Source: Laspinema sp. D2d (GTDB lineage Bacteria; Cyanobacteriota; Cyanobacteriia; Cyanobacteriales; Laspinemataceae). Taken from it: DNA of 64,000 nt. A program made the position numbers and the translations under genes. Under the pieces are notes generated by a model. The model was not told the origin of the DNA. It was given only the letters and a program-made list of their open reading frames with translations, and ran no database searches. The stretch is from contig NZ_JAMXFC010000017.1 of assembly GCF_025370755.1 (NCBI RefSeq), positions 2,540 to 66,539 of the forward strand, in the 5' to 3' direction. Positions 33,723 to 44,201 of this stretch are shown piece by piece (position 1 is the stretch's first letter; every line of letters starts with the position of its first letter).

Positions 33723-34433
33723 ATGACTGTAGATGAACTGAGACGTGCCATAGGCGTCTTCGCCCATTATGAAGATGCCGAAGCCGCATTCAACCAACTC
33801 CGACAAGCAGGCTTTTCCCTCAATCACCTCTCAATTATTGCTCCGGACCTCCCCCGAACCCGGGATTTACGAGAAGCTAACATGAACTCTCACCTCACAA
33901 TGGGAGATGCTGCTGCCAGCCCCCCACCCCTTCGCTACACCACTGACACCACCGGAACTCTGGCCGGGGAAGGGGCCGCCACGGGTGCTGTAGCCGGGGG
34001 AACCGTCGGGGGTTTTATCGGCTTGCTGCAAGCCTTAGTGGCCTTATCTATTCCCGGAATTGGCCCTGTACTCGCCGGAGGGACCGTAGCAACCATCCTA
34101 TTGAATACCCTCGCCGGTGGTGCGATCGGGGCTGCTACAGGCGGTTTAGTGGGAGCATTAGCAGGTTTAGGTATCCCTGAAGAACGGGCCGTAATCTATA
34201 ATGATCGCCTCTCCCAAGGCCACTATTTACTCATCGTTGAAGGCTCAGTTTATGAAATAGAACGGGCAGAAGAAATTCTAACAGGAAGAGGCATCCAAGA
34301 ATGGGGAATTTATCGTCTTCCTGGCGAACCCCTTGTTAACCCCGCTGCCATGCCGGTAGTACCGCCAGTCCATCCACCTATCCACCCTTCTTTAACAGGT
34401 CCAAATTATTTCCCAAATCCTAGAATTCCCTAA
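33723..34433 (+). CDS. Stress-type membrane protein (GSP17M/YflT-like N-terminus), copy 2
   Basis: 236 residues, start supported by GGAGG 6-8 bases upstream. Same order as the preceding gene: IGVFAHYEDAEAAFNQLRQAGF at the N-terminus, a Gly/Ala-rich membrane region (~85-150, GGAIGAATGGLVGALAG) and the tail HYLLIVEGSVYEIERAEEILTGRGIQEW. A ~35-residue Pro/His-rich C-terminal extension is unique to this copy. The paralogous pair likely arose by tandem duplication and may be co-transcribed. A hairpin follows. Confidence 0.82.
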   Translation: MTVDELRRAIGVFAHYEDAEAAFNQLRQAGFSLNHLSIIAPDLPRTRDLREANMNSHLTMGDAAASPPPLRYTTDTTGTLAGEGAATGAVAGGTVGGFIGLLQALVALSIPGIGPVLAGGTVATILLNTLAGGAIGAATGGLVGALAGLGIPEERAVIYNDRLSQGHYLLIVEGSVYEIERAEEILTGRGIQEWGIYRLPGEPLVNPAAMPVVPPVHPPIHPSLTGPNYFPNPRIP

Positions 34434-34439
34434 TCAAAA

Positions 34440-34471
34440 TATCGTGACATAGCTTTAGCCATGTCACGATA
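34440..34471 (+). terminator. Hairpin after the stress-protein pair
   Basis: An 11-bp perfect stem TATCGTGACAT / ATGTCACGATA with a 10-nt loop starts 6 bases after the stop codon. Only AAATTATG follows, so it lacks a good T-run. Confidence 0.5.
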
Positions 34472-34547
34472 AATTATGAAAAAAACCCGCGCCTTCAAGG
34501 GTAGAACTACAGGAACAAAGCCCGCCTATACGGGCTAAAATATAAAA

Positions 34548-34628
34548 TAGACCTCTTGCAAAATTCTTTAAAGCCCCCCTTGTTAAGGGGGGTTGGGGGG
34601 ATCAATCCTTTTTTTTGCAAGAGGTCTA
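34548..34628. mobile_element. MITE-like element with CTCTTGCAAAA ends, copy A
   Basis: 81 bp with perfect terminal inverted repeats TAGACCTCTTGCAAAA / TTTTGCAAGAGGTCTA. The centre holds a C/G-rich hairpin (AGCCCCCCTTGTTAAGGGGGG). No ORF. A second copy with the same ends is at 61208-61293, so the element has moved or been copied in this genome. Confidence 0.8.
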
Positions 34629-34686
34629 ATAATTGGTCACGAAAAGTTACAAAATTTGAACGCTTAATACCCGGGTTTAACTCTAA

Positions 34687-36153
34687 CTAAATAAAAGGCA
34701 AAATTCGTTTATTTAAACAGTTATCACACTGACCACATTGCATCATTTTAGCTTCCTCTATAAAACCAAAGGCTTCTAATAAAAACTGCCACCGACAGCG
34801 CCGAGTTAACAGAAACTGTTTCATCGGTTGACTCGGATCAGGGACAGATAAACCAGGAGAAGAACCCGAATGAGTAATCCGGTAATGAAACGGGTCCCGC
34901 CATTGTAACTGACCCATACTATGCAACAAAGATAGAGCGATCGCCCCATCAGGATAATCTTTAATTACTTGATTAATATTCCCCTGATTCGGTAACTTTT
35001 TCATCAAATTTTGAGCGCGGCGATAGAGGGTTTGTTGTTGCGTTGCCACAAATTGCCGCTGATGCTCATCTTGAGGGTCTAACCATCCCGTACATTCACT
35101 GATTAAAGAAAGTGCCATCGCCGGTTGACCGTCTCGACCAGCGCGCCCCACTTCTTGAATATATTCTGATAATAAAGCCGGAGTTTGATAGTGTAGAACC
35201 CAACGCACATTGGGTTTATTCACCCCCATCCCAAAGGCACAAGTACAAACTACAAATTGCAGAGAATCGCCAATCCAACTGCTTTCAATCCTACGGCGTT
35301 CCTCTCCACTCAAACCGCCATGATAAGCGTTAGTTTTGCATCCTTGTTGCCGTAACCAAGCTGCCAATTCTTCCGCATCCCGACGAGTTCTAACATAGAC
35401 TAAACCCGACTGTAAACCCTGAGACTGAATAAACCGTAACATTCGTTGCCGACGCCCTCGCGGAGTCCAAGCAATTTGAATTTGTAACGAAAGATTAGAC
35501 CGATAAGGACTGAGTAAAAATTGACTAGGTTTCTGTAACTTTAAAACTGATTGAAGGGTTTTTTGTGCCGTCGGGTCAGCAGTTGCCGTAAATGCGGCGA
35601 TCGCCAGTTTAGAACCTGGTGGTTTTGACTTCAAAAGGGCGGGACGAACCGCACCCAAACGACGATAAGCGGGGCGAAATGTATCTCCCCATTGAACTAA
35701 ACAATGTGCCTCATCTAAAATCATCCCATTAATCGGTAATTTGGGGGCTAATAAACGCTCCCAAACGGGGGGACTCAGCAAGGTTTCCGGCGATAGATAT
35801 AATAACCGTAATTGATTGTTTTCTAAGTCCTTTAAGGTAGCTTTTCGCTGTTTTGTCGGGACTTCGCTATGTAGAAGTGCAGCATTTAAGTGGCGATCGC
35901 GCAGTTCTTGCACCTGATTTTCCATCAATGCTACCAATGGCGACACCACCAGGGTTAATCCGGTTTGCAGTAACGCGGGGAGTTGAAAGCAAATCGACTT
36001 CCCCCCACCCGTGGGTAAGACAATCAGCGCATCTTTTCCCTGCAACAGAGTCTGCACAATTTCTCCCTGGGGACTTCTAAAATCATTGTATCCCCAAATT
36101 TCACGAAACTTATCCCGGACCTGATTCCACGATGCACTATTATGGGATTCCAT
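34687..36153 (-). CDS. recQ: RecQ-family ATP-dependent DNA helicase
   Basis: About 488 residues from the ATG of MESHNSA (36153); an in-frame ATG at 36189 adds 12 residues. Superfamily 2 motifs: LPTGGGKSICFQLP (I), DEAHCLVQWG (II), AFTATAD (III), EVGRAGRDG (VI). A Cys-rich RecQ zinc-binding region closes the protein (CRWQF, CGQCDNC). There is no HRDC domain and little winged-helix, so this is the short form. It unwinds recombination and stalled-fork structures. It is divergent from the glycerophosphodiesterase gene, whose start lies only ~60 bp away. Confidence 0.93.
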   Translation of the reverse strand: MESHNSASWNQVRDKFREIWGYNDFRSPQGEIVQTLLQGKDALIVLPTGGGKSICFQLPALLQTGLTLVVSPLVALMENQVQELRDRHLNAALLHSEVPTKQRKATLKDLENNQLRLLYLSPETLLSPPVWERLLAPKLPINGMILDEAHCLVQWGDTFRPAYRRLGAVRPALLKSKPPGSKLAIAAFTATADPTAQKTLQSVLKLQKPSQFLLSPYRSNLSLQIQIAWTPRGRRQRMLRFIQSQGLQSGLVYVRTRRDAEELAAWLRQQGCKTNAYHGGLSGEERRRIESSWIGDSLQFVVCTCAFGMGVNKPNVRWVLHYQTPALLSEYIQEVGRAGRDGQPAMALSLISECTGWLDPQDEHQRQFVATQQQTLYRRAQNLMKKLPNQGNINQVIKDYPDGAIALSLLHSMGQLQWRDPFHYRITHSGSSPGLSVPDPSQPMKQFLLTRRCRWQFLLEAFGFIEEAKMMQCGQCDNCLNKRILPFI

Positions 36154-36210
36154 GTGCAAAAAAGGGTATGTTACAAAGAGGACAGTCATTTATTTTACCG
36201 GATTCAGATC

Positions 36211-36951
36211 ATGCAGTTAGAAATTATCGCCCATCGAGGATACTCAAGTATCGCCCCAGAAAATACCCTGGCGGCATTTTTGGCGGCGATCGAACATCAG
36301 GCGGATTCCATCGAGTTTGATGTGCAGCTAAGTGCCGATGGAGTGCCGATAATCATTCATGATTCCACCTTAACTCGGACCACAGGAATTCGGGGCAAAG
36401 TTAGAAAGAAAACCTTAGACCAAATCAAACATCGGGAGGCCGGGTCTTGGTTTGATTGGCGATTTAAGGGCGAACCCATTCCCACTTTAGAAGAAGCCTT
36501 GATGGCATTACAAAATATTAAAAAATTCCTGTATATAGAAGTTAAAACTCATTCTTATTGGACCGACCAAAAGATAGATGAATTTATTAAAATTCTTGTT
36601 AAATATCAGTTTAAGAATCGATGTGTGATTGCCTCCTTTAATGGCTCTTTCATCGACCGAGTTCGGAAACAAAGTGATGATTTTTCCTTAGCCTATTTAG
36701 TTGCCAATCGCGCTGCATTTCGCCGACAATTAACCAAGGCAGCCCAGGTGGGAAACACCGTCATGATGAGTAAGTATAAACTATTCATCAAACATCCCGA
36801 TTTAATTAAGAGTAGTCGGGAACAAGGAGTTGATCTCGTCGCTTGGACTGTGGATAAGCCAAAAGACTTGGAAAGATTACTGGAGTTAGGAATTGTGCGA
36901 ATTGCGACCAACTGTTTAATCCCAGAAATGTTGGAACTAAAAATGCAATAG
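36211..36951 (+). CDS. Glycerophosphodiester phosphodiesterase
   Basis: 246 residues from the ATG of MQLEIIAHRG. The upstream in-frame ATG at 36142 would run into the recQ 5' end and has no ribosome site. GDPD motifs: IAHRGYSSIAPENT (catalytic His), EFDVQLSADGVPIIIHD (metal-binding Glu and Asp), and YIEVKTH. No signal peptide, so it is the cytosolic UgpQ-like type that hydrolyses glycerophosphodiesters to glycerol-3-phosphate. The C-terminal VAWTVDKPKDLERLLELG is typical of the family. Confidence 0.93.
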   Translation: MQLEIIAHRGYSSIAPENTLAAFLAAIEHQADSIEFDVQLSADGVPIIIHDSTLTRTTGIRGKVRKKTLDQIKHREAGSWFDWRFKGEPIPTLEEALMALQNIKKFLYIEVKTHSYWTDQKIDEFIKILVKYQFKNRCVIASFNGSFIDRVRKQSDDFSLAYLVANRAAFRRQLTKAAQVGNTVMMSKYKLFIKHPDLIKSSREQGVDLVAWTVDKPKDLERLLELGIVRIATNCLIPEMLELKMQ

Positions 36952-37022
36952 GGTTTTTTAGACTCTTGTGAATTTTACTTGGGATGATTTAAAATAGACA
37001 AAACATTCCAAGTTTCAACACA

Positions 37023-40000
37023 ATGAGCATGACTATAATTAATTCTGATAATCGCTGGGAATTTTGGATTGATCGCGGGGGTACTTTTACCGATGTAGTC
37101 GCCAAGCGTCCCGAGGGGCAATTGGTCATCCATAAAGTGCTCTCGGAAAATCCTGAACGATACAAAGATGCCCCGGTCCAAGGGATACGAGAATTGATGG
37201 GAATATCACAAAATGAACCTATACCCATTGACCAAATTGGGGCAATTAAAATGGGGACAACAGTTGCCACCAATGCCCTTTTAGAACGCAAAGGCGATCG
37301 CACCGTTTTGGTGATAACCAAAGGATTTAAAGATGCCCTCAGAATCGGCTATCAAAATCGCCCCGATATCTTCGCCCGGGAAATTTTATTACCGGAAATG
37401 CTCTATGAACAAACCATTGAAGTAGAAGAACGCTACAGTGCCCAAGGAGAAGAACTACAACCCGTTAATGAAGCTGCTTTAATCCAAGAATTACAAGCGG
37501 CGTATAAAAATGGAATTAGAAGTTGTGCAATCGTTTTGATGCATGGATATCGCTATCATCACCATGAACAAATAATTGCTAAATTAGCCCAAACGATTGG
37601 ATTTACTCAAGTCTCCGTTTCCCATGAAGTCAGCCCCTTAATGAAGCTTGTCAGTCGGGGAGATACCACCGTTGTGGATGCCTATCTTTCCCCAATTTTG
37701 CATCGCTATGTTGATCGCGTTTCTGGAGAACTCTCCGCCAATTCTGATGCTTTAAATCAGCGATTGATGTTCATGCAATCCAATGGCGGGTTAACCGATG
37801 CAAGACAATTTCAAGGCAAAGATAGCATCTTATCTGGTCCTGCCGGTGGAATTGTTGGGGCGGTAGAAACCAGTAAAAAAGCCGGATTTGATAAAATTAT
37901 CAGCTTCGATATGGGCGGAACTTCCACCGATGTGGCTCATTATAACGGCGAATACGAACGAGAATTTGAAACAGAAATTGCCGGAGTGCGCTTAAGAACT
38001 CCCATGATGTCCATTCATACCGTTGCTGCCGGTGGTGGGTCAATTCTATTTTTTGATGGGTCACGCTATCGCGTCGGTCCCGAGTCTGCCGGTGCAAATC
38101 CCGGTCCTGCTTCCTATCGCAAAGGAGGACCATTAACCGTCACCGATTGTAACGTCATGTTAGGAAAAATTCAACCGCAATTTTTCCCAAAAGTATTTGG
38201 AATTAATGGAGATTTACCCTTAGATTTTGAGATTGTTCGAGACAAGTTTAACCAAATAGCCCACCAGATTAAACAAGCAACGGGAGATGACAGACTCCCG
38301 GAACAAGTCGCTACCGGCTTCCTGGCGATCGCTGTGGAAAATATGGCAAATGCCATTAAAAAAATCTCCCTACAACGGGGATATGACGTCTCCGAATATA
38401 CCCTCTGTTGCTTTGGTGGGGCCGGAGGTCAACACGCCTGCCAAATTGCCGATACCTTGGGCATGAAACGGGTATTTATTCATCCTTTTGCTGGCGTTTT
38501 ATCTGCTTATGGCATGGGATTAGCTGACATTCGCACCATCCGTCAACGGGCTGTAGAAGCGCCACTATCCATTGAATTGCTAACTCAATTAAAAATTAAA
38601 TTATCGCAATTAGAAGCAGAAGGAAAAGCGGAATTAAGCAAAAACAGTGAGGGAATAAGCGGATTGGTTTCCGTTTCTAAACTGCATCTTAAATACCAAG
38701 GCACTGACTCGACCTTAATTGTTGATTTTTCCGACAATCCAGCCACCCTCAAAGCAGCATTTGAAATGGAACATCGTCAACGGTATGGATTCATCAAAGA
38801 AGACAAATCCTTAATCGTAGAAACCGTTTCCGTTGAAGTAGTCCAGCAGATGAAATCCCCCGAGGAACCCACCTTCCCCCGGCGATCGGCTGCTATTCCC
38901 TCCCCCATTGCCACCGTCCCCATGTATGATGGCGGTTGCTGGCAGGAAACCCCTGTTTTTGAGCGCCAAGAATTGCAACCGGGAGACACCATCACTGGAC
39001 CGGCATTAATCATAGAACAAACCGGCACAAATGCTATTTCCTCTGGTTGGCAAGTGCAAATCACGGACCGGAATTACTTAATCTTAAACCGGGTCGCCAC
39101 TGCCGAACTAACTCGGATAGAAACCCAGGCGATCGCCACTACTAATCCGGACCCCGTTCTCTTAGAAATCTTCAATAATTTGTTCCGCGCCATCGCCGAA
39201 CAAATGGGAATTACCCTACAAAATACCTCCTCTTCCGTCAACATCAAAGAACGCTTAGATTTCTCCTGCGCCATCTTTGATCGCGCCGGTCAACTTGTTG
39301 CCAATGCCCCTCATATTCCCGTGCATTTAGGCTCTATGAGCGAAAGCGTAGAAGCCTTAATGAACGACAGAGGAAAAACGGTTAAACTCGGGGATGTTTA
39401 TGTGTCTAATAATCCCTATAATGGCGGGACTCACCTCCCCGATATTACCGTAATTACCCCCGTATTTGATAATGCCGGAGAGGAGATTTTATTTTACGTC
39501 GCCTCCCGAGGACATCATGCAGATATTGGCGGCATTACCCCCGGTTCCATGCCACCCCATAGCAAAACTGTGGTTGAAGAAGGAGTATTATTAGATAATG
39601 TCCCAATCGTCAAAGCTGGACAATTCCAAGAATCCCATTTATTAGAAATTCTCACCACCGCCGAATATCCAGCACGAAATACCGACCAAAATATTGCCGA
39701 TTTACAAGCACAAATTGCCGCCAACGAGCGGGGAGTGCAAGAACTCCGCAAAATGGTCGAACATTATGGGTTAAAAACAGTAGAATCCTATATGGGATAT
39801 GTTCAGAATAATGCTGAAGAATCGGTCAGACGGGCAATTGCTGTACTCAAAAATGGGGAATCTACATACTCAATGGATGAGGGCGGAGAAATCCATGTTA
39901 AAATTAGTATTGATAAAAATAGCCGCAGTGTTACCATTGATTTTACCGGCACATCGGAGCAACTCAACAGTAATTTTAATGCCCCAGCAGCCGTTTGTAA

Positions 40001-40679
40001 AGCGGCAGTTTTATATGGATTTCGTACCTTAGTGGATGATAACATTCCCCTGAATGCTGGATGTCTCAAACCCCTCAATATTATTATCCCTAAAGGCAGC
40101 TTACTCAACCCTAGTTATCCAGCAGCAGTAGTGGCGGGAAATGTCGAAACTTCTCAGGCGATCGTCGATGCCTTATACCTCGCCCTTGGAGTGATGGCGG
40201 CATCCCAAGGCACCATGAATAACTTCACCTTTGGCAGCGATCACTATCAATATTACGAAACCATTTGTGGCGGTTCTGGTGCCGGTCCCAACTTCCACGG
40301 AACCGACGCCATTCAAACCCACATGACCAATTCCCGCCTAACGGATCCTGAAGTGTTAGAATGGCGATTTCCCGTCCGTTTAGAAAGCTTTTCCATCCGC
40401 AAAAATAGCGGCGGAAAAGGACAATATACCGGCGGAAATGGAGTGATTCGCCGCCTACGATTTCTGGAATCGATGACAGCAGCAATTTTATCCAATCATC
40501 GCCGTATTCCTCCTTCAGGATTAAATCAAGGCGGCGATGGTGCGATCGGGCATAATTTAGTGGAACGCACCGATGGTACAATTGAAGAATTAGGCAGCAC
40601 CAGTGCAGTTCAAATGAACCCCGGAGATATCTTTGCCATTTACACACCGGGAGGGGGTGGGTATGGTGCTAAATTCTAA
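37023..40679 (+). CDS. 5-Oxoprolinase (fused HyuA/HyuB, ATP-dependent)
   Basis: 1218 residues, the usual size of the fused enzyme that converts 5-oxoproline to glutamate using ATP. The N-terminal hydantoinase-A-like half (~1-690) opens with [13 protein letters not shown] and has [16 protein letters not shown] and [11 protein letters not shown], the actin-like nucleotide-binding motifs. The C-terminal hydantoinase-B-like half (~705-1210) has [27 protein letters not shown] and a GGGGYG C-terminus. The first ATG (37023) and the third codon ATG are both possible. It removes 5-oxoproline formed in glutathione turnover and damage. Single gene, ends at a strong terminator. Confidence 0.93.
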   Translation: MSMTIINSDNRWEFWIDRGGTFTDVVAKRPEGQLVIHKVLSENPERYKDAPVQGIRELMGISQNEPIPIDQIGAIKMGTTVATNALLERKGDRTVLVITKGFKDALRIGYQNRPDIFAREILLPEMLYEQTIEVEERYSAQGEELQPVNEAALIQELQAAYKNGIRSCAIVLMHGYRYHHHEQIIAKLAQTIGFTQVSVSHEVSPLMKLVSRGDTTVVDAYLSPILHRYVDRVSGELSANSDALNQRLMFMQSNGGLTDARQFQGKDSILSGPAGGIVGAVETSKKAGFDKIISFDMGGTSTDVAHYNGEYEREFETEIAGVRLRTPMMSIHTVAAGGGSILFFDGSRYRVGPESAGANPGPASYRKGGPLTVTDCNVMLGKIQPQFFPKVFGINGDLPLDFEIVRDKFNQIAHQIKQATGDDRLPEQVATGFLAIAVENMANAIKKISLQRGYDVSEYTLCCFGGAGGQHACQIADTLGMKRVFIHPFAGVLSAYGMGLADIRTIRQRAVEAPLSIELLTQLKIKLSQLEAEGKAELSKNSEGISGLVSVSKLHLKYQGTDSTLIVDFSDNPATLKAAFEMEHRQRYGFIKEDKSLIVETVSVEVVQQMKSPEEPTFPRRSAAIPSPIATVPMYDGGCWQETPVFERQELQPGDTITGPALIIEQTGTNAISSGWQVQITDRNYLILNRVATAELTRIETQAIATTNPDPVLLEIFNNLFRAIAEQMGITLQNTSSSVNIKERLDFSCAIFDRAGQLVANAPHIPVHLGSMSESVEALMNDRGKTVKLGDVYVSNNPYNGGTHLPDITVITPVFDNAGEEILFYVASRGHHADIGGITPGSMPPHSKTVVEEGVLLDNVPIVKAGQFQESHLLEILTTAEYPARNTDQNIADLQAQIAANERGVQELRKMVEHYGLKTVESYMGYVQNNAEESVRRAIAVLKNGESTYSMDEGGEIHVKISIDKNSRSVTIDFTGTSEQLNSNFNAPAAVCKAAVLYGFRTLVDDNIPLNAGCLKPLNIIIPKGSLLNPSYPAAVVAGNVETSQAIVDALYLALGVMAASQGTMNNFTFGSDHYQYYETICGGSGAGPNFHGTDAIQTHMTNSRLTDPEVLEWRFPVRLESFSIRKNSGGKGQYTGGNGVIRRLRFLESMTAAILSNHRRIPPSGLNQGGDGAIGHNLVERTDGTIEELGSTSAVQMNPGDIFAIYTPGGGGYGAKF

Positions 40680-40706
40680 ACTATTCCTACAATAAAATGG
40701 GGAAAT

Positions 40707-40777
40707 AAAAAACAGAGTTTTTGGCACAAAATGAGAGGATAACCTAAATATGTTTTATCCAAAAACTCTGTTTTTTT
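40707..40777. terminator. Terminator between convergent genes
   Basis: AAACAGAGTTTTTGG (from ~40709) pairs with CCAAAAACTCTGTTT (from 40759), with a ~35-nt loop and a T-run at 40770-40777 on the plus strand and an A/T-rich counterpart on the other side. It serves the oxoprolinase gene and the convergent membrane spermidine-synthase-like gene. Confidence 0.7.
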
Positions 40778-40782
40778 GTAAT

Positions 40783-43104
40783 TCATCGTTGCACATCAAA
40801 CAGGCGTAAGACTCCCACTAAATCGGAAAAATCATCAGTCCATAAGGGGGCTTTTTCGGTCTCTGAAATCGGTTGCCAACGGGAATCATCTCTTAAGTTG
40901 CCAAAATGCGCCGTTTTTCGGGCTAGTAAGACCCACTGAGAGGGAGTTTTTCCCAGGGCTTTTTCTTCGGGGGAAAGGTTTCGGTCTAACTGTTGCAGGG
41001 TAGCTAATTCTAACGTTTTTGCTAGGGTTCCTAAGACGGGTTCTAAATTAATGTAGCGATTAGAAATATTAATCGCTATAATACCCCGATCGCTCAGTTT
41101 TGTCAAGTATAGTTTTAAGGCTTCTTGGGTGACTAAATGCACTGGAATGGAGTCAGAGCTAAAGGCATCCATGACGAGTAAATCATAAGTGTTATCTGGA
41201 GATTTTGCTAGTTGCAAGCGGGCATCTCCTAAAATAACCGAAAAAGATGCTTTAGTTTGTTCTAAAAAGGTAAAATATCGCGTATCTCGGGCGAGTTTTT
41301 CAACGATGGGATCAATTTCATAAAACGTCCAAGTTTGGCCCGGTTGAGCATAAGCAGCTAGGGTTCCTATTCCTAGTCCTAAGACGGCTACATTTTGAAG
41401 GCGATCGCTGGAATTTAACTGTTCAAATGTTTGACCGATCGGACCTGTGGGATGAAAATAGGTTAAGGGTTCCTGCCTGCGTTGCGGGTCAAGGCTTTGT
41501 CTACCATGTAAGGTCGTTCCATGAACTAAACTATGATAGGGCCCCCGGCGATCATACACAATGCGATTGACCCCAAAAAAGTTACGTTCGGTTTCCAAAA
41601 CTCCACTCATATTACCGATAGAAAATTGCCCTAAGAGTAAGATTAAGGTTAAGCCGAGGGCTAGGTGGAGGCGGGGTAGGGAAAAGGTAATAGAGAGGGC
41701 AATTAAGAGGGCGATCGCGAAGAAATTGCCTAACCAACCTTGGCTAATATTTCTGACGGTAAATCCGACTAACAAGGCCCCAAATAATAAACTAAAGCTA
41801 ATAATTTGGGTAGTTTTTAAGTTAAATTGGATGCCAGATTTTTGAGTTTTACGGGTTTGTTGCTCTTGGCGGAGTTTACTAAACCATGTGTCTAAATCGC
41901 CTTGGGGAGCTTCCAGTAATGGAGGATTATTTTTCGGTTGAATTGGTTCTAGTGGGGTTTTTAACGTTAATAAAGCCAAAAGTAAAATGACCGGATATTC
42001 GAGTACCGAAGGAAATAAAATTGGAGCGGTGATCGCATTAAACCAGCCTCCTAAAACACCACCGAAGGAAATCCAAAGGTAAAATTCTGTGAGATGAGTA
42101 ACAGAAGGGCGACGACGGGATAGTTCTCCATGAAAAACACAGGCGATCGCAAAAAAACCGACTAAATGTAAAGGAACCAGCAAGGCAACGGGGCGCATTA
42201 CTTTCGCTAAAAATAAAATAATGAGCGTACTAGAAAATAAGGGAACTAAGGTCATTAATGTCTGATGAGGAAGCCGAGAATGTCGGGCAAAAGTTAAAAT
42301 AAAAGAAAGTAAATAAAGGATAAGAGGAATTGCCCAAAGGAGGGGGATTGCTGCTAAATCCGTGGTGAGATAGGTAGTGACACCTAGGAGTAAGCTAGAG
42401 GGAATAAAAGAAAGTAAAATCCACTGAGCTTGTTGTTGCCAGGTGGGATTTGCAACTGTAGTTAAAGGCTTTTCAGAGATATAAAAACCGGGATTTGTTT
42501 GCTTTATTTGAGGAGAAACTTTCCATAAACAAATAGCACATCCCAGGGTAAATAAGATTAAAATGATATAGGCTACTGCCCAAAGCCAACTTTGTTCAGA
42601 CAAAGAGAAATAGGGTTCAATTAAAAGGGGATAGCTGATTAATCCTAATAAACTACCTAAATTGCTGGCACTATAGAGAAAATAAGGTTCTTTGCTGCTA
42701 GGATGATCCGTTTCTGCAAACCATTTTTGAATCAGCGGGGCACTGGTAGAAACTACAAAAAAAGGCAAGCCCACCGAGGAGATTAATAGTCCTAATACCC
42801 AAGGAATTGGATTATTATTTTCTGGAGGAAATCCGGTTTTAGAAAGAGTGATAGGTAAACTCAATAGGGGTAAAAAAAGGATCAGACTATGGGCGATCGC
42901 TTGACGGCGAGTTCCCAAATAGCGGGTACTTAAATGGGCGTAACCATAGCCCAATAATAGCGCCCCTTGAAAAAAGAATTGACAGGTATTCCAAACTGCC
43001 GGAGACCCACCGAGGAGAGGTAAAATCATTTTCGCCACCATCAACTGCACCCCAAAGAGCAGGAAGGCGCTCATAAATAGGGTAATCGAAAACAGAATTA
43101 ACAA
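40783..43104 (-). CDS. Membrane protein with spermidine-synthase-like methyltransferase fold
   Basis: 773 residues. The N-terminal ~510 residues hold about twelve hydrophobic segments in transporter-like pairs (e.g. LLFGVQLMVAKMILPLLGG, a characteristic opening). A cytosolic Rossmann domain (~530-760) follows with VAVLGLGIGTLAAYA, FYEIDP, GDAR and LLVMDAFSSDS, the aminopropyltransferase/methyltransferase fold. This is the fused MFS/spermidine-synthase-like type, common in bacteria but without a proven reaction. Start at ATG 43104; M10 (ATG) is an alternative. Confidence 0.85.
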   Translation of the reverse strand: MLILFSITLFMSAFLLFGVQLMVAKMILPLLGGSPAVWNTCQFFFQGALLLGYGYAHLSTRYLGTRRQAIAHSLILFLPLLSLPITLSKTGFPPENNNPIPWVLGLLISSVGLPFFVVSTSAPLIQKWFAETDHPSSKEPYFLYSASNLGSLLGLISYPLLIEPYFSLSEQSWLWAVAYIILILFTLGCAICLWKVSPQIKQTNPGFYISEKPLTTVANPTWQQQAQWILLSFIPSSLLLGVTTYLTTDLAAIPLLWAIPLILYLLSFILTFARHSRLPHQTLMTLVPLFSSTLIILFLAKVMRPVALLVPLHLVGFFAIACVFHGELSRRRPSVTHLTEFYLWISFGGVLGGWFNAITAPILFPSVLEYPVILLLALLTLKTPLEPIQPKNNPPLLEAPQGDLDTWFSKLRQEQQTRKTQKSGIQFNLKTTQIISFSLLFGALLVGFTVRNISQGWLGNFFAIALLIALSITFSLPRLHLALGLTLILLLGQFSIGNMSGVLETERNFFGVNRIVYDRRGPYHSLVHGTTLHGRQSLDPQRRQEPLTYFHPTGPIGQTFEQLNSSDRLQNVAVLGLGIGTLAAYAQPGQTWTFYEIDPIVEKLARDTRYFTFLEQTKASFSVILGDARLQLAKSPDNTYDLLVMDAFSSDSIPVHLVTQEALKLYLTKLSDRGIIAINISNRYINLEPVLGTLAKTLELATLQQLDRNLSPEEKALGKTPSQWVLLARKTAHFGNLRDDSRWQPISETEKAPLWTDDFSDLVGVLRLFDVQR

Positions 43105-43297
43105 GGGCGTGACTCCTTAACTACAAAAGCTATTCATCTAGTGTAAATAATTTTTAGAAATTTTGCGGATTGCCACTCCCCTGGAGTGGACCAGACTCGT
43201 TCACGCAAAAATCTCTCTTCCATAAGTTTCCCACTCCTAGGATACTCTGCTAGTCTATAATAAGTAACCCTATTATCGCATCACAGGAGATAAGAAT

Positions 43298-44143
43298 TTG
43301 AAAAATCAGTACGCGCAAAATATCCAGGCGATCGTCGTTGGAATTGCCTTAGCATTAATTCTGTTGCTTGGATCAAGTTCTTTTGTGATTATTAATCCGG
43401 GTGAGGCAGGGGTTCTCAGTATTCTGGGTAAATCTCGCGATGGCGCTTTACTCGAAGGAATACATATCAAACCACCCTTGATTTCAAAAGTAGATGTGTA
43501 TGATGTGACGGTGCAAAAGTTTGAAGTGCCTGCCAAAAGTGCCACCCGAGATTTACAGGATTTGACCGGACGGTTTGCAATCAACTTTCGCCTAGATCCG
43601 ACTCAAGTAGTGACGATTCGTCGAACTCAAGGGTCATTGGAGAATATTGTAGCGAAAATTATTGCACCTCAAACTCAAGAATCATTTAAAATAGCAGGGG
43701 CTAAAAAAACTGCTGAAGAATCGATTACTCAACGCAGTGCCTTAAAGGAAGATTTTGATAATGCTTTGAGCAGCCGATTACAAAAATATGGGGTTATTGT
43801 CATTGATACCAGTGTGATTGATTTGAATTTTTCAACTGATTTTGCTAAGGCCGTTGAAGAGAAGCAAATTGCTGAACAACGGGCGCAACGAGCGGTTTAT
43901 ATTGCTCGGGAAGCGGAACAAGAAGCTCAAGCGGATATTAATCGCGCTCAAGGCCGATCAGAAGCACAAAGGCTCTTAGCAGAAACCTTAAAAGCCCAAG
44001 GGGGTGAGTTAGTATTGCAGAAAGAAGCGATTCAAGCTTGGCGGGAAGGAGGCGCTCAAATGCCCAAGGTTTTAGTGTTAGGAAAGGATGCACCCCGGGT
44101 TCCTTTTCTCTTTAATATCGGCAATACCGCAGAGGATTCTTAA
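43298..44143 (+). CDS. Prohibitin/SPFH-domain membrane protein
   Basis: 281 residues. The start is TTG, supported by AGGAG eight bases upstream and a TATAAT-like -10 at 43256-43261. One N-terminal membrane helix (~12-33) is followed by the SPFH domain (INPGEAGVLSILGK, ~35-190) and a charged coiled coil (EEKQIAEQRAQRAVYIAREAEQEAQADINRAQGR). These proteins form ring-like membrane scaffolds linked to proteolysis and membrane stability. Localisation to plasma or thylakoid membrane cannot be told from sequence. Confidence 0.92.
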   Translation: MKNQYAQNIQAIVVGIALALILLLGSSSFVIINPGEAGVLSILGKSRDGALLEGIHIKPPLISKVDVYDVTVQKFEVPAKSATRDLQDLTGRFAINFRLDPTQVVTIRRTQGSLENIVAKIIAPQTQESFKIAGAKKTAEESITQRSALKEDFDNALSSRLQKYGVIVIDTSVIDLNFSTDFAKAVEEKQIAEQRAQRAVYIAREAEQEAQADINRAQGRSEAQRLLAETLKAQGGELVLQKEAIQAWREGGAQMPKVLVLGKDAPRVPFLFNIGNTAEDS

Positions 44144-44201
44144 CTCTTGACCTCCTACCAACTGACCCCCTTTCTTATTTTCGGAGGGGGTAAGGTAGGA
44201 A

